A DNA stretch of 22,379 bases from Bacteroidales bacterium (GTDB taxonomy: Bacteria; Bacteroidota; Bacteroidia; Bacteroidales; JAGOPY01): contig JALNZD010000059.1 in NCBI GenBank assembly GCA_023229505.1, positions 1 to 22,379 on the forward strand, written 5' to 3'. The translations under genes and the position numbers were made by a program. The notes below the pieces were generated by a model that searched no databases, was not told the origin of the DNA, and saw only the letters and a list, made by a program, of their open reading frames with translations. This document shows, piece after piece, positions 6,940 through 15,431 of the stretch (position 1 is its first letter; every line of letters begins with the position of its first letter).

Positions 6940-8445
6940 TCAAATCTTCCTGAACGCTTTCCCCAACTCTTTAATGATATCCCCCGCAATCATTGACTCC
7001 ACCCCTTGTTCTTTAGCTGCCAGATCGCCAGCCAGTCCATGTAAATAAACTCCGATCAGGCAGGCATCCCTGGGATGATATTTTTGTGCTAAAAGACCAA
7101 GGATCAGTCCTGTGAGCACATCGCCGCTTCCTCCGGTGGCCATTCCCGGGTTCCCGGTAGTATTGAACCAGCAAATCCCATCAGGACCACAAATACATGT
7201 TTGCGCGCCTTTCAGTACCATATAAACACCATATTTAATGCAGAATTCCCTTTGCAACTGGTTCCTGTGGAAGTCATCTTTAGCTTTCCCTGCCAGCCTT
7301 TCAAATTCTTTAGGGTGAGGTGTAAAGACACTATTCTTCGGGACAAAAGGTATCCAGGTTTTATTTTCTCCCAGAATAGTCAGCGCATCGGCATCAAATA
7401 ACAAGGGAACTACCGAATTCTGGATCAGGAGCTTCAGGGCTTTTTTGGTTTTTTCATGGAAGCCAATCCCAGGGCCAATACCGATAGCCGTGAAAGGTGC
7501 CAGGTCAGGCAATTGGGAGAAGCAATCCTCATCCGGATCGATGGTTACCATCGCTTCGGGAACTAAGGTCTGAATTACCTGGTAACCTTTAGCCGGTGTA
7601 TGCGCATGCACCAGTCCAACTCCCGACCGCAGGCAGGCTTTTGAAGCCAGTACCGAAGCTCCCATTTTGCCATAACTGCCTGCAATAAGCAAAGCATGGC
7701 CAAATTGCCCCTTATGGGCAAATTTTGTCCGTGGTTTAAGTAAAGAACCGGCCATCTTGCGGGTCAATAAGAAATTCTTAGCTTCAACCCGGTCAATAAA
7801 CCCCTTCTGTAGGCCGATATCAAATAATTTCCAATTCCCCACAAAACTGTCGTTTTCCGAAAACATAAACGCCAATTTCGGAAGCTGGAAAGAAAGGGTA
7901 AAATCTGCCTGTATAACTGCACCGGCTTTGACATCCGTGTGCTCATCGCTGAATAGCCCGGAAGGCATATCAATGGCTACGACCAGCGCTTTGCTTTCGT
8001 TAATATGACGGATGACACGGGCCGGGAAATCCCTGACCGGTTTGCCCAATCCTGATCCGAAAATGGCATCAATCACTACATCATCAGGTAAAATCGGGGG
8101 CAGAACATCGCCGTCCCTCAGGTCCTTAAGGATCACATGCCCAACATTTTTCAAACGGTCATAATTGACCTGAAAATCATCTGAACATTTCTCCGCATAC
8201 CTGATTATATAAATTTCGACATTAAAATTATTCAGGGCCATCAGCCGGGCGATGACCAGACCATCGCCGCCATTGTTTCCAAGCCCGCAAAATACCAGTA
8301 AACGGCGCTGGCTGTCCACCCTTTTTCTTAGCCATTGGTAACAGGTTGTGGCTGCTCTTTCCATTAAGTCAACTGAGGCAATGGGCTCATTGTCAATAGT
8401 ATAGGTATCAGCTTCACGGATTTTTTCAATCGTCAGGATTTTCAT
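6940..8445 (-). CDS. nnr: Bifunctional NAD(P)H-hydrate epimerase / ADP-dependent dehydratase
   Basis: A cytoplasmic metabolite-repair enzyme of 501 residues that converts the damaged cofactors NADHX and NADPHX back to NAD(P)H. The N-terminal YjeF epimerase domain (about 1-215) contains the glycine-rich GLGNNGGDG at residues 54-62 and the VIDAIFGSGLG segment. The C-terminal ribokinase-like dehydratase domain (about 225-495) has the YjeF_C signatures GIGPGIG and GNPGMATGGSGDVLTG at residues 431-446. The order epimerase then dehydratase and the length match the usual fused bacterial protein. Start ATG 8445 is 19 bases downstream of a full consensus promoter (8465-8495) shared back-to-back with the rlmD-type gene. 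Its 3' end faces parE with only an array between them. Confidence 0.95.
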   Translation of the reverse strand: MKILTIEKIREADTYTIDNEPIASVDLMERAATTCYQWLRKRVDSQRRLLVFCGLGNNGGDGLVIARLMALNNFNVEIYIIRYAEKCSDDFQVNYDRLKNVGHVILKDLRDGDVLPPILPDDVVIDAIFGSGLGKPVRDFPARVIRHINESKALVVAIDMPSGLFSDEHTDVKAGAVIQADFTLSFQLPKLAFMFSENDSFVGNWKLFDIGLQKGFIDRVEAKNFLLTRKMAGSLLKPRTKFAHKGQFGHALLIAGSYGKMGASVLASKACLRSGVGLVHAHTPAKGYQVIQTLVPEAMVTIDPDEDCFSQLPDLAPFTAIGIGPGIGFHEKTKKALKLLIQNSVVPLLFDADALTILGENKTWIPFVPKNSVFTPHPKEFERLAGKAKDDFHRNQLQREFCIKYGVYMVLKGAQTCICGPDGICWFNTTGNPGMATGGSGDVLTGLILGLLAQKYHPRDACLIGVYLHGLAGDLAAKEQGVESMIAGDIIKELGKAFRKI

Positions 8446-8464
8446 GGCGCGGGCTTTATGCTTA

Positions 8465-8495
8465 CAAATTTACGATTTCAATGCCCGATCTCAAA
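8465..8495 (-). promoter_or_regulatory. Consensus Bacteroidota promoter of nnr
   Basis: On the minus strand TTTG (8495-8492) is followed after exactly 19 bases by TAAATTTG (8472-8465), a full match to TTTG-N19-21-TAnnTTTG. The predicted transcript start leaves a leader of roughly a dozen bases before the ATG at 8445. Confidence 0.75.
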
Positions 8496-8525
8496 AGAAG
8501 ATGAAAAGAAACTCAAACTGTCACG

Positions 8526-8557
8526 TTTGGCAGGACATCATCTTTACGTTAACTTTG
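8526..8557 (+). promoter_or_regulatory. Consensus Bacteroidota promoter of the rlmD-type gene
   Basis: TTTG (8526-8529) is followed after exactly 20 bases by TAACTTTG (8550-8557), a full match to the phylum consensus. The ATG at 8566 begins eight bases after the -7 box, so the mRNA is expected to be leaderless or nearly so. The promoter decides the start: the open frame back to 8458 runs through both promoters of this gap. Confidence 0.75.
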
Positions 8558-8565
8558 GCGCTGAT

Positions 8566-10014
8566 ATGGGAAGAAGATCTTTCAGAAAGCAGCCCCTCCC
8601 CTTTTTAGAAAAGGTCGAGGTCATAGATGCAGGCGCAGAAGGCAAAGCGGTGGCGCGGGTAAATAACCGGGTAGTCTTTATCCCTTTTGGTGTGCCCGGG
8701 GATATTGTCGATGTCCAGGTGACGAAGAAGAAGAAATCATTTTTTGAAGCAAGGATCGTTCATTTCCACGAATACTCCCCTTTCCGCATAGAACCTGTCT
8801 GCGAACATTTCGGGCTTTGCGGCGGCTGCCGGTGGCAGAACATGAGCTATGATAAGCAATTGTTTTTCAAACAAAAACAGGTAAAAGACCATTTCGACCG
8901 GATCGGGAAATTTGATTATCCTGAAATCCGGCCGATCCTTGCTTCAGAAGATGTGTTTTTCTATCGTAACAAGCTGGATTACACCTTTTCCAGCCGGAAA
9001 TGGTTCACCGGTCAAAAGCCGGAAACCGGGGAAAATACGGATTGCAACGGGATCGGTTTTCACCTTATCGGGATGTTTGACCGGATCATCGATATTGAAA
9101 AATGCCATTTGCAACCTGACCCTTCTAACGAGATAAGGCTGGCTGTCAGGGAGTATTCCTTATCTAAAGGGCTGAGTTTTTATAATGCCAAAACCTGGGA
9201 GGGTTTGCTCAGGAACCTGATCATCCGCAATACTTTATCAGGTCAGTTAATGGTGATCATCGTTTTCCGGGATGATGAAGAGGAGATCATTCGTGAACTT
9301 TTACAACATGTGAAAGAGACGATTCCAGCCATTACTTCCCTGATGTATGTCATTAATCCTAAGAAAAATGATGACATATCCGACCTGGAGATCAGGCTTT
9401 TCCATGGAAATCCATATATCCTGGAAGAATTGACTGCCTTTCATGCTGATGATCCCCAATTAAAATTCAAGATCGGGCCCGTATCGTTTTTCCAGACCAA
9501 CGCGAAACAAGCTGCCCTGCTTTACCATGTCGCTGCAGAAATGGCCGGCTTCCAAGGCCATGAGACCGTTTACGATCTATATTCCGGTGCCGGTGCCATC
9601 GCGTGTTATGTGTCAAAATATGTGCGGAAAGTCGTTGGTTTGGAATCCATCCCGTCAGCAGTAGCTGATGCAGGTGAAAATGCAGTTTTGAATGGCATTA
9701 CTAATGTCACTTTTCATGCCGGGGATATTGCAAAAATCCTGAACCAGGAATTCTTTGAAGCCAACGGCCTGCCTGACATCATCATTACCGATCCCCCGCG
9801 TAACGGCATGCATGGAAAGGTTATAGATCAAATCCTGGCAGCAATGCCTCAAAAAGTTGTTTATATCAGTTGCAACCCCGCCACACAGGCACGCGATATC
9901 CGGCTTATGTCAGACCTTTATGAAATCAAGGCTGTCCAGCCCGCTGACATGTTCCCGCACACGCAGCATGTAGAGAATGTGGTGCTTCTTGAGCGAGTGA
10001 AGAGTGAAGAGTGA
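8566..10014 (+). CDS. rlmD: 23S rRNA (uracil-5-)-methyltransferase, RlmD/RumA family
   Basis: A SAM-dependent methyltransferase predicted to place m5U in 23S rRNA, 482 residues. A TRAM domain spans about residues 12-70. The four cysteines of the [4Fe-4S] site are visible: C79, C85, C88 (CEHFGLCGGC) and C180 (IEKC). The MTase domain shows YDLYSGAGAIACYVS (SAM binding), TDPPRNGMH, and the nucleophile C436 in YISCNPATQARDI. All catalytic features are intact. I chose ATG 8566 because it begins the family-typical MGRRSFRKQPLPFLEKVEV and lies directly after a consensus promoter; the longer frame from 8458 is not credible. The C-terminus (VKSEE) is already encoded by a GAGTGAA array that contains the stop codon. 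The target base (U1939 versus U747 type) is not fixed by the sequence alone. Confidence 0.9.
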   Translation: MGRRSFRKQPLPFLEKVEVIDAGAEGKAVARVNNRVVFIPFGVPGDIVDVQVTKKKKSFFEARIVHFHEYSPFRIEPVCEHFGLCGGCRWQNMSYDKQLFFKQKQVKDHFDRIGKFDYPEIRPILASEDVFFYRNKLDYTFSSRKWFTGQKPETGENTDCNGIGFHLIGMFDRIIDIEKCHLQPDPSNEIRLAVREYSLSKGLSFYNAKTWEGLLRNLIIRNTLSGQLMVIIVFRDDEEEIIRELLQHVKETIPAITSLMYVINPKKNDDISDLEIRLFHGNPYILEELTAFHADDPQLKFKIGPVSFFQTNAKQAALLYHVAAEMAGFQGHETVYDLYSGAGAIACYVSKYVRKVVGLESIPSAVADAGENAVLNGITNVTFHAGDIAKILNQEFFEANGLPDIIITDPPRNGMHGKVIDQILAAMPQKVVYISCNPATQARDIRLMSDLYEIKAVQPADMFPHTQHVENVVLLERVKSEE

Positions 10015-10029
10015 AGAGTGAAGAGTGAA
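9995..10029. repeat. Heptamer array E (five identical units) with an irregular GGAAC tail
   Basis: Five identical GAGTGAA units start in the last codons of rlmD and include its stop TGA (10012-10014). After a short break, 10054-10103 continues with looser GGAACATT/GGAACC-like units at 7-9-base spacing, up to the convergent small gene. This is the only array here with more than three identical units in a row. Confidence 0.8.
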
Positions 10030-10112
10030 AAATGAACGGGGTAAAGCAAATATGAATTTTGGAACATTGGGACCCTGGAACATTGGAACCAGAAACTAGA
10101 AACAAAATACTT

Positions 10113-10361
10113 TCAGTCCAGGTTTTCCTTTTCCCTGCTCCAGTTCATTCTTCTTAAAATATCCCTTCTTCTGGCGATGAGGTCGGTCAGTTCAATGACC
10201 ATATCGGCATTCAACTGCCTGGCCATAGGCAAGATGCCCAGGGTGGAAAAACTGTGCCGGAACTGGTTGCCGCCCACTATTCTGCTGACACTGATCAAAG
10301 CCGTAGCTTTCAATATATAAGGGGCAAGCACAAGGTTTTGCAGTGCATCTAAATCGCTCAT
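10113..10361 (-). CDS. Small conserved-looking protein translationally coupled to aroK
   Basis: An 82-residue protein that I do not recognise. Its ATG overlaps the aroK stop as ATGA, the usual sign of translational coupling, and it ends before the array-filled gap facing rlmD. The N-terminal half is hydrophobic and helical (LQNLVLAPYILKATALISVSRIVGG) and is followed by NQFRHSFSTLGIL. The C-terminal half is charged (ELTDLIARRRDILRRMNWSREKENLD). There is no signal peptide, cysteine motif or clear transmembrane helix. The FRHSFSTLGIL segment loosely recalls the first helix of HD-type phosphohydrolases, but no HD pair follows, so I do not assign it. Coding is supported by the tight overlap and by codon use like the neighbours. 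Confidence 0.6.
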   Translation of the reverse strand: MSDLDALQNLVLAPYILKATALISVSRIVGGNQFRHSFSTLGILPMARQLNADMVIELTDLIARRRDILRRMNWSREKENLD

Positions 10362-10879
10362 AATAGTTGGGATGGTTTATTAGGAACAAAATTACGAAGA
10401 AGTTCATCCAGTTTAACTTCCTCCCCATCAACCTTTATAGCAGCTTTTGAATAAAATTCATGCCGGGTGTTCATATGATCCCGTATGAATGAAGGCAGTT
10501 GTTCGTGTGGAATATTCTTCAGCATCGGGCGGTTGTGTATTTTACCTGCCAGCCTTTTCATGATCGTATCAAACCCTGTATCAACATATACAGTTATGCC
10601 TTTTTGGTTCATTAGCGCCATATTATCAGCATAACAGGCTGTTCCTCCTCCCGTTGCGATCACAGTTTGCCGGTCATCCAGGTGATTGTACAGGATTTCC
10701 CGCTCCTTTTGCCTGAAAGCAGCCTCTCCGAATTTCTCAAAAAAACTTCCGATGGAATGACCGGTTGAAATTTCAAACATCTCATCCATATCATAGAAAC
10801 GATAATTCAACCGCTCCGCCAGGTGTTTTCCCAGCGTCGTCTTGCCGGCACCCATGTAACCTATAATGAAGATTAACAT
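10358..10879 (-). CDS. aroK: Shikimate kinase
   Basis: Phosphorylates shikimate to shikimate-3-phosphate in the fifth step of chorismate synthesis; cytoplasmic, 173 residues, the normal family length. The Walker A motif GYMGAGKTTLG is at residues 7-17. The shikimate-binding residues are in place: D32 in DMDEMFE, R56 in AFRQKE and GGG at 77-79 in ATGGGTACY. The lid arginine is R117 in NRPML. The frame is open upstream to 11113, through the end of the VWA gene, but the kinase fold begins at MLIFIIGYMG, so the start is ATG 10879. It lies 25 bases downstream of the VWA gene and overlaps the next small gene by four bases. A near-consensus -7 box (TATTTTTC on the minus strand) just upstream may give it its own promoter. 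Confidence 0.94.
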   Translation of the reverse strand: MLIFIIGYMGAGKTTLGKHLAERLNYRFYDMDEMFEISTGHSIGSFFEKFGEAAFRQKEREILYNHLDDRQTVIATGGGTACYADNMALMNQKGITVYVDTGFDTIMKRLAGKIHNRPMLKNIPHEQLPSFIRDHMNTRHEFYSKAAIKVDGEEVKLDELLRNFVPNKPSQLL

Positions 10880-10904
10880 CGTTTGGAAAAATAAGTCGCG
10901 AAAA

Positions 10905-12308
10905 CTAATTCTGCAGCCTGACATTCGTCGTAATGCCGGATTTGACCTCGAATGATCTTTCGATGGTGAAAATGGAACGGTCGACATAACGCGAGCGAAA
11001 AACCGCGCGATACAAGCCCGGCATGAGCACCAGTGATTCCTGCGGCTGGCCCGTGTCCCTGAAAGTATAAACCCATTCCAGTTTCCCATTTTTCTCCAAA
11101 TATAGACTGCCAAAACCCCGGACTGATTTCTGAATCACAGCGATGCCGGGAACAGGAATATCTATTGTTGTCGTATGGCTTTGGATTATTTTCACATCGT
11201 TGACGTAAAACCTTGGTAAACTGAGGATCTCGAGGTTATAAATACCGGTGATATATTTTTCAGGCTGATCAATATCCTGAACATTAACAGTTTCCATACT
11301 TCCCTCTCTTCTGATAATAGCCTTTAAAGCTTTCAGCGTAGTATTCTGGGAGTTCATCTTCAAATGCAGGAATCCCTGGGGAACATTCACCGGGATAATC
11401 GTATGTGTTCCCGGGTTTAGCCGGATGCTGTCAACCATGACAGGGGGAATGGTATGCACTACAATATCATAGGTGATCAAAGGGTCTATGTCGAGCGTAT
11501 CAGGCAATCCAAAGCTATTTAATGTATGGATATAATTGTATCTTATCTTGCCGGTATAATTATCATAAAATGTCATATTAACATTAGTCTCTGTGGGCCG
11601 GTTATTGGCATCCAACAGGTTAACCTGGCTGGTCGTCGGATTAAGCGCCCTGGAAACTACAACATTCAGGGCGATGCTGAACTGATCTTCACTGGAAGCA
11701 TCAAAATAAGTACCGACGCAATTGAAAGCCTTCTCGAAATTAGTTCCGATACCAACAATAAATGGCTTGAGTGCAATTCCGCTTTTTTGAAGGGTCTCTG
11801 AAGCCTTGCAGGGATCGCCACCACATTCCTCGATACCGTCAGTTATCAAAACGATAACGTTACGACAATTCACGCAGGGGGTGAAATCATTGACAGTTTG
11901 CTCAAGGGAATAAGCAATGGGAGAAGTTCCCTTGGGAACGATCGAGCTTAACCTGTTCTTTATCTTATCATAATTATCTTTCCCGAAAGGCACTTCCAGA
12001 CGTGTATCATTACAAACCTGAGGGGGATAGACATACTGATGCCCGTATATTCTCAATGCCACTTCCAGGTGTTGCATGGTTCTCAGGCTATCAAGCACTT
12101 TTATCAGAATATTCCTGGCTATATTGATCTTTAAATCACTTTGCCACCTGCCATACATGCTTTGTGAAGCATCAAATACAAAAAGAATGCGGGTTAAAGG
12201 TTTTATATCCTGCACAGCAGGCGGATTTGGCTGTACCTGTGCAATTGCAGAACAGGCGCCAATCAGGATATAGATTGCTAAAAATAAGGACCGGATGGTG
12301 CTGGTCAC
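10905..12308 (-). CDS. Exported von Willebrand factor A domain protein
   Basis: A probable secreted or lipid-anchored VWA protein. A signal sequence (TSTIRSLFLAIYILIGACSAIAQ) can be cleaved as type I after AIA, or as a lipoprotein at GAC. The VWA domain follows with the MIDAS residues DASQSM, GTSP and ITDGIEECGGDPC, the last typical of metal-binding VWA proteins. Several cysteines suggest disulfides. The C-terminal half has no motif I recognise and looks like repeated beta-sandwich segments (NVPQGFLHLKMNS; GFGSLYLEKNGK; LMPGLYRAVFRS). The frame is open to TTG 12344; I chose GTG 12308 because a TATTTTTG box lies 15 bases upstream and the signal peptide starts there. TTG 12326 or 12344 remain possible. 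It heads a run with aroK; no functional link is evident. Confidence 0.82.
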   Translation of the reverse strand: MTSTIRSLFLAIYILIGACSAIAQVQPNPPAVQDIKPLTRILFVFDASQSMYGRWQSDLKINIARNILIKVLDSLRTMQHLEVALRIYGHQYVYPPQVCNDTRLEVPFGKDNYDKIKNRLSSIVPKGTSPIAYSLEQTVNDFTPCVNCRNVIVLITDGIEECGGDPCKASETLQKSGIALKPFIVGIGTNFEKAFNCVGTYFDASSEDQFSIALNVVVSRALNPTTSQVNLLDANNRPTETNVNMTFYDNYTGKIRYNYIHTLNSFGLPDTLDIDPLITYDIVVHTIPPVMVDSIRLNPGTHTIIPVNVPQGFLHLKMNSQNTTLKALKAIIRREGSMETVNVQDIDQPEKYITGIYNLEILSLPRFYVNDVKIIQSHTTTIDIPVPGIAVIQKSVRGFGSLYLEKNGKLEWVYTFRDTGQPQESLVLMPGLYRAVFRSRYVDRSIFTIERSFEVKSGITTNVRLQN

Positions 12309-12323
12309 AATTGGAGTTTTTTT

Positions 12324-12331
12324 CAAAAATA
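12324..12331 (-). promoter_or_regulatory. Possible -7 promoter box of the VWA gene
   Basis: TATTTTTG on the minus strand fits TAnnTTTG and sits 15 bases before GTG 12308, similar to the spacing at other genes here. There is no -33 TTG at proper distance, so the call is tentative. Confidence 0.35.
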
Positions 12332-12408
12332 GATAATTACTCAATTAATCAGTAATAAATTGTTCATAAAATGAAATGGAGATACCCCACAGACGGAAAC
12401 TGCATTAT

Positions 12409-12416
12409 TAATTTTG
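12409..12416 (+). promoter_or_regulatory. Weak -7 promoter candidate of the GH3 fusion gene
   Basis: TAATTTTG matches TAnnTTTG but lacks a well-placed -33 element and lies 41 bases before ATG 12458. The region is AT-rich, so a chance match is quite possible. Confidence 0.22.
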
Positions 12417-12457
12417 AATTTTTAACTATCCGGCTTTTGCGGAACATAGAAACCTTG

Positions 12458-15412
12458 ATGAATAAGAAATCTGGCATTATTCGGATTTTTCTTTTGTTGA
12501 TCCTGTTGGTTCAACAATTCCCGGCCGGTGGGCAGATTAACACTATACAGCCTGGTAATCCGGGAGACAGATGGGTAGACTCGGTCATGATCTCCCTGAC
12601 GATAGATGAAATGATCGGCCAGTTACTTGTGGTCCGGGCCAATATACCAGGGCAGGACTATTTTGACATTATAGACCAGTATATTAAGAATTACAACATT
12701 GGTGGGGTAACTTTTTTCGGTGGCCATCCTGCCTTGCAGGCCCGCCGGACCAATCACTGGCAAAGTCTCGCAAAAACACCGTTATTTATTTCTATTGATG
12801 GGGAATGGGGTCCGGCCATGAGGCTCGACAGCATCATGGCTTTTCCTTACCAGATGACCCTGGGAGCCATCAGTAATGACAGCCTGATCTATCAAATGGG
12901 GCTTGAAGTAGCCCGGCAATGCAAGCAAATCGGCGTGCAAATAAATTTCGCCCCGGTTGTGGATATTAACTCCAACCCTGACAACCCGGTCATTCACATG
13001 CGTTCGTTCGGAGAAAACAAGGAGGATGTGGCATGTAAAGGTTTGATGTATTGTAAAGGAATGCAGGATGGAGGATTGATTGTTACTGCAAAACACTTCC
13101 CTGGCCATGGTGATACCGGTTCAGATTCACATTATACCCTCCCTGTCATTCCTCACTCCAGGCAGAGACTGGACTCGGTCGAGTTTTATCCATACCGCCA
13201 ATTGATCGGGGCAGGCCTGGATGGGATCATGATCGCACATCTTTATGTTCCATCGCTTGAAAAATCAGTAAATACTCCATCTACTTTATCAAAATCCATT
13301 GTTACTGATGTACTCAGAAATGATCTCGGTTTCAAGGGTTTGATCGTTACTGATGCCCTCGATATGAAGGGTGTTACACAGAATAACCAGCCCGGAGAAA
13401 TAGCGGTAAAAGCTTTAGTTGCAGGAAATGACATCCTTTTACTTAGCGCTGATGTACCGGAAGCTGTCAGGCAAATTAGGGCAGCCATCGGGCTTGGCGT
13501 ACTTTCCGAGGATCTGATCCGTGAGCGCTGCCGGCGCGTGCTCAGCTATAAGTACAAAGCCGGACTAAGTGCAGTTAAACCTGTCATTACCACAGGGTTA
13601 TATGGCAGATTGAATACCCCCGCGGCGGAACTGTTAAACCGGAAATTATTTGAAGAAGCTGTCACGATTGTAAGGAATAATTATGATCTCATACCACTCT
13701 CTCACCTGGATACCCTGAGAATCGCTTCGGTTTCGACAGGATATGACAAAACCACCCCGTTCCAGGACCGGCTGGCCTGCTTTGCCCCGATCAGTGCCTT
13801 TTCCCTTAAAAAAGAACCTTCCGACACTGCTATAGCTATATTAAAGGAGGAATTAGAGCCATTCAACCTGGTTATCATTTCAGTGCAAAACACCAGCATC
13901 TGGGGAGGAAGCACGTATGGTATTTCCGGCCAGGTTTTAAAGTTCATCGGTGAAGTGAGTAAAAATAAAAAAGTTATCCTTGACTTATTTGCTTCACCCT
14001 ATTCCCTCCGGCTTCTCGACAAATTTCCTCAGGCAGAGGCTATCGTCCTCTCCTACCAGGACCATCCAATCATGCAGGATATCTCAGCACAGGTTATTTT
14101 CGGAGGAATACCGGCTATTGGAAAACTGCCCGTTACTGCCGGCACATCATTCCCTTTCGGAACCAGTTTTAAAACTGAGGCAATAAGGTTAAAATATACA
14201 ATTCCGGAAGAACTGGGCATAGACAGAAAATACCTATCACCGATCGATTCCATCATCAGGGAGAGCATATTAAAAGGAGTTTTCCCGGGTTGCCAGGTAT
14301 GGGCTGCTAAAGACGGGAAGGTATTTTATATGGAATCTTATGGTTATCATACTTATGATAAAGATATACCGGTAAATAACTCTGACCTTTATGATCTGGC
14401 TTCATTGACCAAAATCGCTGCTTCAACCCTCTCCATCATGCGGATGACCGATGAAAAGAAGCTCGATATCGACCGGCAACTTCAGGATTATCTGCCTTAT
14501 TTGAAGAATACTAACAAAGGCGGTATCATTCTTCGTCCTATGATGGCCCACCAGGCCAGATTTAAACCCTGGATCCCATTTTATAAATATACGATAAAGG
14601 GTGACAAATTAGACTCTGCCTTGTATCGAAATGAGATCTCAGAGGGTTTTCCGGTCAGGGTTGCCGAAAATCTTTATATCCTGAAGAATTATAGTGATGT
14701 CATATTCGACAGCATCATTTCCTCCCCTCTTCTAAAAACCAATGCCTATAAGTATAGCGACCTGGGGTTTTACTTCATACCAAAGATTTTAGAAAGCCTG
14801 GTTAATGAACCTTTCGAAGAATATGTAGCCGGCACGTTTTATAGCCCGCTGGGCTTATCGACAATGGGATTCCTGCCGCGCAAGCAGTTTCCGCTTAACC
14901 GTATTGCACCGACCGAAAACGATAAAATTTTCCGTGGCCAGCTAATCCATGGTGATGTGCATGACCCTGGAGCAGCCATGCTGGGCGGGGTCTCAGGGCA
15001 TGCCGGGTTATTTTCCGATGCCAATGATTTGGGTATAATCGGACAAATGCTTCTCCAGGGAGGGATCTACGGCAGTGAAAGATACTTTCAGGCTGAAACC
15101 ATCAAGGAATTTACCGAAAGGCAATTTCCGCTTAATGATAACAGGCGTGGAATAGGATTTGATAAACCCTTACCTGAATATTCAAATGAAGGACATGCCT
15201 GCAAAAGTGCGTCATCAGCCAGTTTCGGACATACTGGTTTTACGGGGACATACTTTTGGGTGGATCCTGAAAACGGACTGGTCTTTGTTTTCCTCTCAAA
15301 CCGGGTATGCCCTGATGCGGACAATAATAAACTGTCGGGTATGAATATCCGGCCTAAAATCCACCAGCTCTTCTACGATGCAATAGAAAAAAGCACGACT
15401 TTTGCCCACTAA
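12458..15412 (+). CDS. GH3 beta-N-acetylhexosaminidase fused to a beta-lactamase-type serine hydrolase
   Basis: A 984-residue exported two-enzyme protein. The frame opens at 12371, but the signal peptide begins at MNKKSGIIRIFLLLILLVQQFPAGGQ, so the start is ATG 12458. The GH3 domain (about 40-370) has the NagZ-type signature KHFPGHGDTGSDSH (K212 to H225, the Asp-His acid/base dyad) and the nucleophile D299 in VTDALDM. A middle GH3 C-like domain follows (about 390-570). The C-terminal beta-lactamase/penicillin-binding fold (about 590-975) has SLTK (S649, K652), YSD (766-768) and HTG (925-927), so both active sites appear intact. Such fusions are known in Bacteroidota and are thought to act on peptidoglycan: the first domain releases GlcNAc and the second acts on a peptide or ester. 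The exact substrates are inferred. It heads a run of three genes. Confidence 0.92.
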   Translation: MNKKSGIIRIFLLLILLVQQFPAGGQINTIQPGNPGDRWVDSVMISLTIDEMIGQLLVVRANIPGQDYFDIIDQYIKNYNIGGVTFFGGHPALQARRTNHWQSLAKTPLFISIDGEWGPAMRLDSIMAFPYQMTLGAISNDSLIYQMGLEVARQCKQIGVQINFAPVVDINSNPDNPVIHMRSFGENKEDVACKGLMYCKGMQDGGLIVTAKHFPGHGDTGSDSHYTLPVIPHSRQRLDSVEFYPYRQLIGAGLDGIMIAHLYVPSLEKSVNTPSTLSKSIVTDVLRNDLGFKGLIVTDALDMKGVTQNNQPGEIAVKALVAGNDILLLSADVPEAVRQIRAAIGLGVLSEDLIRERCRRVLSYKYKAGLSAVKPVITTGLYGRLNTPAAELLNRKLFEEAVTIVRNNYDLIPLSHLDTLRIASVSTGYDKTTPFQDRLACFAPISAFSLKKEPSDTAIAILKEELEPFNLVIISVQNTSIWGGSTYGISGQVLKFIGEVSKNKKVILDLFASPYSLRLLDKFPQAEAIVLSYQDHPIMQDISAQVIFGGIPAIGKLPVTAGTSFPFGTSFKTEAIRLKYTIPEELGIDRKYLSPIDSIIRESILKGVFPGCQVWAAKDGKVFYMESYGYHTYDKDIPVNNSDLYDLASLTKIAASTLSIMRMTDEKKLDIDRQLQDYLPYLKNTNKGGIILRPMMAHQARFKPWIPFYKYTIKGDKLDSALYRNEISEGFPVRVAENLYILKNYSDVIFDSIISSPLLKTNAYKYSDLGFYFIPKILESLVNEPFEEYVAGTFYSPLGLSTMGFLPRKQFPLNRIAPTENDKIFRGQLIHGDVHDPGAAMLGGVSGHAGLFSDANDLGIIGQMLLQGGIYGSERYFQAETIKEFTERQFPLNDNRRGIGFDKPLPEYSNEGHACKSASSASFGHTGFTGTYFWVDPENGLVFVFLSNRVCPDADNNKLSGMNIRPKIHQLFYDAIEKSTTFAH

Positions 15413-15431
15413 TTAATAAATCCAACCTTAT

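Noticed and set aside
8458..8565. 36-codon N-terminal extension of the rlmD-type frame from ATG 8458
   Set aside because: It runs through two consensus promoters of opposite direction, and the family sequence begins at MGRRSFRKQPL (8566).
10880..11113. Upstream extension of the shikimate kinase frame
   Set aside because: It overlaps the 3' end of the VWA gene in another frame, and the kinase fold starts at MLIFIIGYMGAGKTT (10879).
12371..12457. 29-codon extension of the GH3 fusion protein
   Set aside because: A signal peptide with a normal basic start begins at ATG 12458; the extension would bury it.
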